Below the pieces are notes generated by a model. That model was given only the letters and a program-made list of their open reading frames with translations. It was not told the origin of the DNA and did not search any database. From Eutypella sp. D-1 (lineage: Eukaryota > Ascomycota > Sordariomycetes > Xylariales > Diatrypaceae): a stretch of DNA of 64,000 bases. A program made the position numbers and the translations under genes. The stretch is taken from NCBI GenBank assembly GCA_023313575.1, contig JAJTTP010000018.1:62001-126000 (forward strand), read 5' to 3'. Below, piece by piece: positions 58,294 to 64,000 of the stretch (its first letter is position 1; every line of letters begins with the position of its first letter).

Positions 58294-61200
58294 GCTTTTG
58301 AGCCTATATAGGAGGATTCGAAGGTGGTCTTGTTCCGCACATTGTTCAGGTTTGGCAGATTCGTTTCCCCTCAACCTGATAAACAGTTTTTGGAGGAACC
58401 CCCTCCCCTCCGGTGGAGATTTACAGCGACAAGCCCAAGCAACTGGGACAAAAATTGAGGGGGGATTTCACGCTCGGGTATGGCGATCTATGCGGTTGGC
58501 GCAGTGCTACTGAGGACAAAACGCTGATGTCCTTCCACCAGGAACAGATCGTTATTTTCCTTTTCCCTGTCTCTCTCTTTCTCTCCTCTTTCTATGTTTT
58601 TTCCTCCCCTGCTCTCTTTCCCCTGTTTCCAGTGGAACTCCAGATCTCGAATGCGACAATAATAGTCGTGATGCTCTGAGCAGTCAAATCTCAAATGCTC
58701 CAATATTCGTCAAAGTGGCGGGGTGGGTTTTCTTATGTTCGATGTTTCGAGCGCAGCGCGCACCAGAAGAAAAAGATAAAAGGGCGCGAATAAGACGGCG
58801 GTAGACTCGACGAGATCGGATGACGAGACAAACAGGTTGAGTGAGAAAGACTCTACCTAAGTTCGGGGTTCAAAAGATTCGTCTAGTCGCGTAAGAATGT
58901 TACCCGGCGTTAATCAAAAATCAGTTGCGCGCCGGGCCGTAAGTCCAAGTCCAAGTCCCAATACAAGTTCGAGTCCAACAACAGTACATATCCAGTAAGT
59001 GAGGACGGAAAGTTGGTGGTTGATGCTAGGTTAGCAGGTGGGAGTACCCGAGCCTGGCCTGGAGAGTAAGCAAGGTAACTATTTTTTTTTTCCTTTCCTC
59101 CCCAGCTACTGAGATGTATGAATGTAGAGATGTATGTAGAAGGGAGGGAACCTTGAAAGAAATTCGTCGGCCTCTACTATGGATACTACTACCCTAGAGT
59201 TCTAGAGGTATGGATGTACCCGACTACCTATTTGCTATACATACATACACACTTACCTACATAGAGGTACACATGTACGGATCCATCGATGCTGGGACGG
59301 GCTGGACCGGAGAAAGGGCTACTTACTTCAGTGAGCAGTCTAGAGAAATAGTACCTAAGTAGTTTACGGATGGCTTGTGGAGAACATGAAAGGCCCATAT
59401 GTATTTCCGCAACGAGAACGGGAAGCTGGAACCCATAAAAGAAGATGATATAAAATGAATAATAAAATATGTAAAAGATTTTGCATGGACAAGACAAGTA
59501 CACGATACGGTACGATACGATACGACAACGATATAACGATACAATCAATGCGACACGACACATACCAACAGATCAATCAGGTAGGCAGGCTGACGAGCAA
59601 AGACCTTACGGGCTGACTGACTGATTGACCGATTGACTGGTCGACTGCTGACAAGGTACAGTTATTGTGTATATAGCGAATTGACATGCGCTTGATGCGC
59701 CTACATCCATGCCACCAGGTGGATAGGGTTGCGGTACATGTGCTGATGTGCAATAAGTTACATGTCAGCATGTGTGCTAAAAAATGCCCCTAAAGTCTCT
59801 GATCGACACACCAGATCTCAGATGGCGGCAGCAGCAACCCCCGGGCCCCCGTATGGGCCTAGGTGGTTGGGTGGATCTACATTAGATGTTACTTAGTAAC
59901 CACTCAGTACCTACCTAGGTATGTATAATGTACATCCTTCAGGAAGTAGGTATGGGGCGGGCGGAAAGGGACGCGGTAGCCGTTAGTATGTACAAACTAC
60001 ATGCACGCACATTAGCTAATTACATGTTGTGTGCAGGTGTACTTTATGTGGGTAGGAGATCCCGAATACACAGGCCCTCCCGAGGTCCTCCAACTCCTAC
60101 TCCTCCTCACCCGGGGGGCCACGCGTGCCTGGACCGTTGTCGACCGAAGATGAATCCATCGCGCACCAGTGAGTTCGATCCTAAGATATTTGGGGTAAGA
60201 AAAGTCCCGAATGGCTTTACTTGGTAGCAATGGTAGGCAGCAGAAACCAGCATACGACGGCAGTACTCCGTAGCATTGGACCTGGCCGGACACCGTCTAT
60301 GTATGGCTCTATGTACATACGCACCGAGTGTCGGAGTAGGAATTCTACACCAACACCAATTAAGGGCTATCGTCGTCCCCCTACATAAGTCGATATCTGT
60401 TGTCACAGTGGGCTCTCAAGCTCTCCAGTGAGTGGTTCCGGCGGCAGAGTGGGCTGGATCTGGGGAACTACCCAATTTAACTGAGAAACGGCATAAACGG
60501 GACAAAGCTTTTGCGCAATTCAATCCAAATAACCTTGAAGTAAGTAAAAAAAGGAGCAGATGAAAGAGAAAAATACCTGACACCTGCACGCAAAAGAAAA
60601 AATAATTATGGTAATCTCCCCTTCTCTCATCCCTGGCAAAGCGTGGAGAACTGCTAATAAGTCCTCTTTTACAAGGGTGACCCTTGGCACGAGGTTTGTT
60701 TGGTGGGCCCGGAGTGCGGGCTCCCCTGCAGCCAGACCGAACCGGCAGAACCGGTCCCCACCCATAATGCCCACCGACACCGAGGGGTTTCCATTGGTCG
60801 GAGCTTGCAGCCTGGGGGACGTGCTCAGGTACTCCACTTTGCATATATGTATATGGGGGGGCACCTAGCCCGCGGTCTAGACCCAAATAGACGAGGTTCC
60901 GCCAAGAAGAACCTCCAAACAGAGCATGGGGGGCCGAGAATAGGTGTTTTGTGTTTTTTTTTTCCTTTCCGGAACGGTTATTAGAGCATTAGGACGGGGT
61001 AAAAAAACCCGCGCGGAAAAAGAAAGGTTTAAGAGGGAATTTATCATCGCGGGTTTGTAGCGACGAGCCCACGTAGATAAAAGCGAGATTAATGAATCGA
61101 CTTGCTCATATTCTGACCGTCAGCGTGGGCTGAGATGGGTGATTGGAATCCTACCTAGGTGTGCTGTGTATACTGTGTAAGCCGGATAAGCAATGAGGCA

Positions 61201-63727
61201 GCGCGGCGGCGGCAGCCCCCCCCCCCCCCCCCCGGTGCTCCAAGGCGCCTCGAACACATCAATCAATCAGTTTCCTCCTGCACGCCACCACCGGGCCAAA
61301 CAACCCTCTCAACTCCTGAGCCGGGCGCCACCAATGCGCACCTACAGAGCCATCAACGGGAGAACCCCTGCACTATTCATCTCGATCTCTGCTGATTAAT
61401 AAACTCCATGGAATGGACCATACCATTACTTATGCGCTCAAATTCACTATCCCCAAGTGCGTAGCGACTTCAAGCCCGATTAGAGCTAGGTCGGGCAATT
61501 TCGGTCAGGCCGGGCGCTTCCCCCCCCAAAAAAGGGGGAGGGGTGGAGGCCGGGCGAGATAACCCCGTTCGCCCTGCCCGCCCCCGCCGCGGCATGCATC
61601 TTCGATCTTTTAGTTGCCGCGCGTGGGTGGGGATTGGCTGGTCGGTGGTCGTTGGGTCGGTGATCGGCGTCCACCACGGACCCGGACGTCGGGGATTGTC
61701 AGCCAGCGTGAGATCCCGATGGACTGGCTGGCTAGCTGGCTACAAAGATATGCCCATGTCCAATATCCAGTTATAACAATTTGGCAGCATCGAAGGCCAG
61801 TTGTAAACCCTTTGAGCGGCGGCCCCCTGAGAATTTTAAGAAGAACCCAGCACTGTAGGTTAGGTTCACTGGTCTCCGGTACGGAACTCCCTTCTTGGGA
61901 GATGCTATCCCATCGGTTCGTCTCCCACTTCCCGGCCTCATAAGTGGCTTCTCAAATAATCGCTAGTTTCAGACTATGAAGCAATCCAGGATGGCAGCAC
62001 ATAGGATAATAGGTAGATAGATATGGAAACAGTCCTTGGTATAATCAATGCAAGATACAAGGCTCACAAAAGGGGCGTAATGCAGATTGCCCTCAAGCCC
62101 CCGCCCCAAATTGCCGGTTAGCTCAGGGCTATAACCAGCCCCTTCTATAATTTTGTAATTACTCGGAGAGTCTCTTGAAGGGGGCGTAAAAGCTTTTGCA
62201 CTATCTTATTACTGCCTGTGCTTCTCTTGATAAGTAAGTATACAGCGTCCTGCGCGTACTACATATCCTTATTTCTAGTGCCGTTATGCTGACGACCTCA
62301 ATTTAATATAATATTGACACTTGGTTTTGCTCCTGCTTGTCCTTGTCGCTGGTCGCACGATGCGCCTGCATGATTCAGCGAGCTGACGAGGCTACCTCGC
62401 TGCATAGAAGAATAGGGTTGGCCCTCCTAGGCAATTTACGATAAGCGCTTGTATTACGTACCATATAGTTGGTGCTGGGTATATCGGTCAATGAATAGAA
62501 ATCGCAAAGCTCATAGCTCGGGACCGGTGTGTCCTCTTTCTGCGACGCTTTCAAAGTCTCGAAGTTCAAAACTATTTGCTGGATAATTTGAATCCTCTTG
62601 TTCAACTACACTAATAGCCCAAAGCAGTATTAATGGACTCCAGTCCTGACAGTTCAAGCCCCCTATCTCGTTGGAAGGGCTGCTAGAGCATGAGTTGGAC
62701 TTTCGACCATTTCTAGGAGTTTTCATATTGGGGACAAACCCGATATAGACCAATGCTAGGTAGAGTATACCAACTGTTATGGATTAAAGATACATCAGTG
62801 TTGTCTTGGTTGCGAAGCTACTCTAGTAAATAGCTCAAATACATGTCAATCACAGTTTCAAAGATAAAACTTACCATTTCTCGGAACTTTCTACGGCGAA
62901 CCAAAGGTTAGAACCAGACACGGTTGCCGTCGGGAGCCTAGGTATTATCGTGACGATCGTCTTTGTTCTATAGTTTTGCTACCTACCCTACTCAGTGTGG
63001 GCAGCAATTAACCCACTACTAGCTCTACGTCTCATGCATCAAGGTTGCCACATGTTGTTCGTAATTGAAACGCCCTTGTCTCAGCGAGAAACAGCACAGG
63101 ACGTTTCCCTATGCACCCTCTCTTGAGTCATCTAATGCGACAGTCAACCATGCGCAGGGCACTGGGACGAAATCGATATGTTTGCACATTAAGCTGAAGT
63201 CATACACCTCACCCAACCTAGCCTCCAATCCTCCTCGTAAGGGCGATAACCAAGGAGGGTACTCCTGACGGTGGCAAAAACTCCTTTCCAAATCTTGCAA
63301 GGGAGTTGGCTTCAGCGGGGCGTGGTGAAAGATGCCCCCAAGATTAGCATAGCTGGTTCGCCCATGATGAATCTGTGGGAAACCTCAGCATCGGCTTTTT
63401 TAGGGTCTCGTTCGAATCCTTCTCTATGCATATAACGGGCACGTAACACTATGGTAAACGAAGATGATGGAAGTGAATCTGTATTCACTGGTATCACCAG
63501 GCTGACTCTGTGGGCGATGGTGGATAGTATGACCAAGCACAAGTCAGAGTTCGGTGAATCCAGCAACAGTGGTGATGATGAAAAGAGAAGAAACTAGGTA
63601 CAGATCCATCCGTTCCGAAGGATATAGCGTATAGGGCCAATAAGTGGGTGGGCCCTGACTTCCACCGTTCCGACCTGACTTTGTCCAGGGGGAGCTTCAC
63701 CGATGTTGGTAGGCGTCCAGGCCAGCA
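58294..63727. other. Large gene-free region
   Basis: In 5.4 kb no supportable gene was found on either strand. The left part is the kinase promoter. It has repeats of the TACCTA/GTAGGTA type, a CGATACGATACGATACGA-like repeat near 59500-59530, a run of 18 C at 61216-61233, and a stretch around 62100-62280 that might be a repeat remnant. Short frames show no domain. Confidence 0.45.
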
Positions 63728-64000
63728 TTATTTGTGCAGCAACTCCACTGGGAAATCCTCATAGGCTTCGCAATGAACGTCGTCAATACCTAAAGCCTGA
63801 ATCTCCGAGCGGCAGCGTTGAACAAGGCTCATACCCTCGTCCCAGCTAAGCTGGTCAGGCGCGACCACCAAGATAGCCTTAACCGCCAACTCATTGTCTG
63901 CAAGCGGCGCGTCGCCGATGCGAACGAATTCGATCTCCTCAGAAAGCACCTCGAGTTCTTCTAGGATGGCCTCGAAGCGACACTCAAGAAAGTCGAGGTG
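63728..64000 (-). CDS. Partial C-terminal end of an unknown fungal protein
   Basis: A minus-strand frame enters from the right edge without stop for 90 codons and ends TAA at 63728. It contains CRFEAILEELEVLSEEIEFV, then APLADNELAVKAILVVAPDQ, LSWDEGMSLVQRCRSEIQAL and GIDDVHCEAYEDFPVELLHK. It resembles fragments of a widespread uncharacterised fungal protein family with an 'xDVHCEI' motif, in which I would expect much more protein after this point. The early stop may therefore be an intron missed here or a truncation. Function unknown; the 5' end is outside the window. Confidence 0.5.
   Translation of the reverse strand, partial: HLDFLECRFEAILEELEVLSEEIEFVRIGDAPLADNELAVKAILVVAPDQLSWDEGMSLVQRCRSEIQALGIDDVHCEAYEDFPVELLHK

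Noticed and set aside
62110..62160. tRNA-like stretch GGTTAGCTCAG
   Set aside because: It resembles a D-arm A box, but no B box (GGTTCRANTCC) or acceptor stem pairing follows.
63335..63425. A-box-like TAGCATAGCTGG and B-box-like GTTCGAATC at tRNA spacing
   Set aside because: The D, T and acceptor stems do not pair when folded by eye, so it is not called as a tRNA.
1..64000. CRISPR arrays, prokaryotic operons, ribosome binding sites, origins of replication
   Set aside because: The window is a fungal nuclear sequence with spliced genes; no regular spaced repeats or bacterial signals are present.

Overview
The window comes from a filamentous ascomycete (Pezizomycotina, probably Sordariomycetes; this is inferred from gene content). 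Most genes carry short introns (about 50-140 nt) with GTAAGT/GTACGT-type donors and TAG/CAG acceptors. Orthologues of fungus-typical proteins are present: an Atf1/AtfA bZIP factor, a Sln1/TcsB hybrid histidine kinase and a PL3 pectate lyase. A long AT-rich block shows C-to-T type decay with TpA enrichment, the signature of repeat-induced point mutation (RIP).

Layout. 0.8-7 kb: an atf1-like bZIP gene and a DSN1/Mis13-like kinetochore gene, both on +. 9-12.1 kb: SDHAF2/SDH5 and ERV25 on -. 12.9-20.3 kb: the U1 snRNP C gene (divergent from ERV25) and SPT16 of the FACT complex, both on +. 22-24.2 kb: an intronless 712-residue protein of unknown function. 24.2-28 kb: no convincing gene, and possibly mobile-element debris. 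28-29 kb: a secreted PL3 pectate lyase. 29.6-37.8 kb: an AT-rich block whose core is a 7,723-bp Ty3/gypsy chromodomain-type retrotransposon with intact LTR boundaries and a 5-bp target-site duplication. It is interrupted in its reverse transcriptase by a solo LTR, which is itself interrupted by a second solo LTR; each layer has its own perfect 5-bp duplication. 38.7-45.7 kb: a carboxymuconolactone-decarboxylase-like gene (+), an unknown membrane protein (-), BUD32 (+) and the glutamate-cysteine ligase regulatory subunit (-). 47.9-52.3 kb: the AP-1 sigma subunit (+) and MAF1 (+). 54.6-58.3 kb: the Sln1-type hybrid histidine kinase (-). 58.3-63.7 kb: no gene recognised. A minus-strand reading frame of unknown function runs off the right edge.

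Function. Most genes are conserved single-copy housekeeping genes (chromatin, splicing, kinetochore, tRNA modification, Pol III control, vesicle traffic, mitochondrial assembly, glutathione synthesis). The Sln1-type kinase and the Atf1-type factor belong to the two ends of the HOG stress pathway but lie over 50 kb apart. The accessory character is concentrated around 24-38 kb, where the pectate lyase sits about 1 kb from the RIP-degraded nested retroelement. No CRISPR, prokaryotic system, rRNA or tRNA was found. Exon boundaries were set by eye from splice signals and family conservation; all exon phases were checked for consistency.
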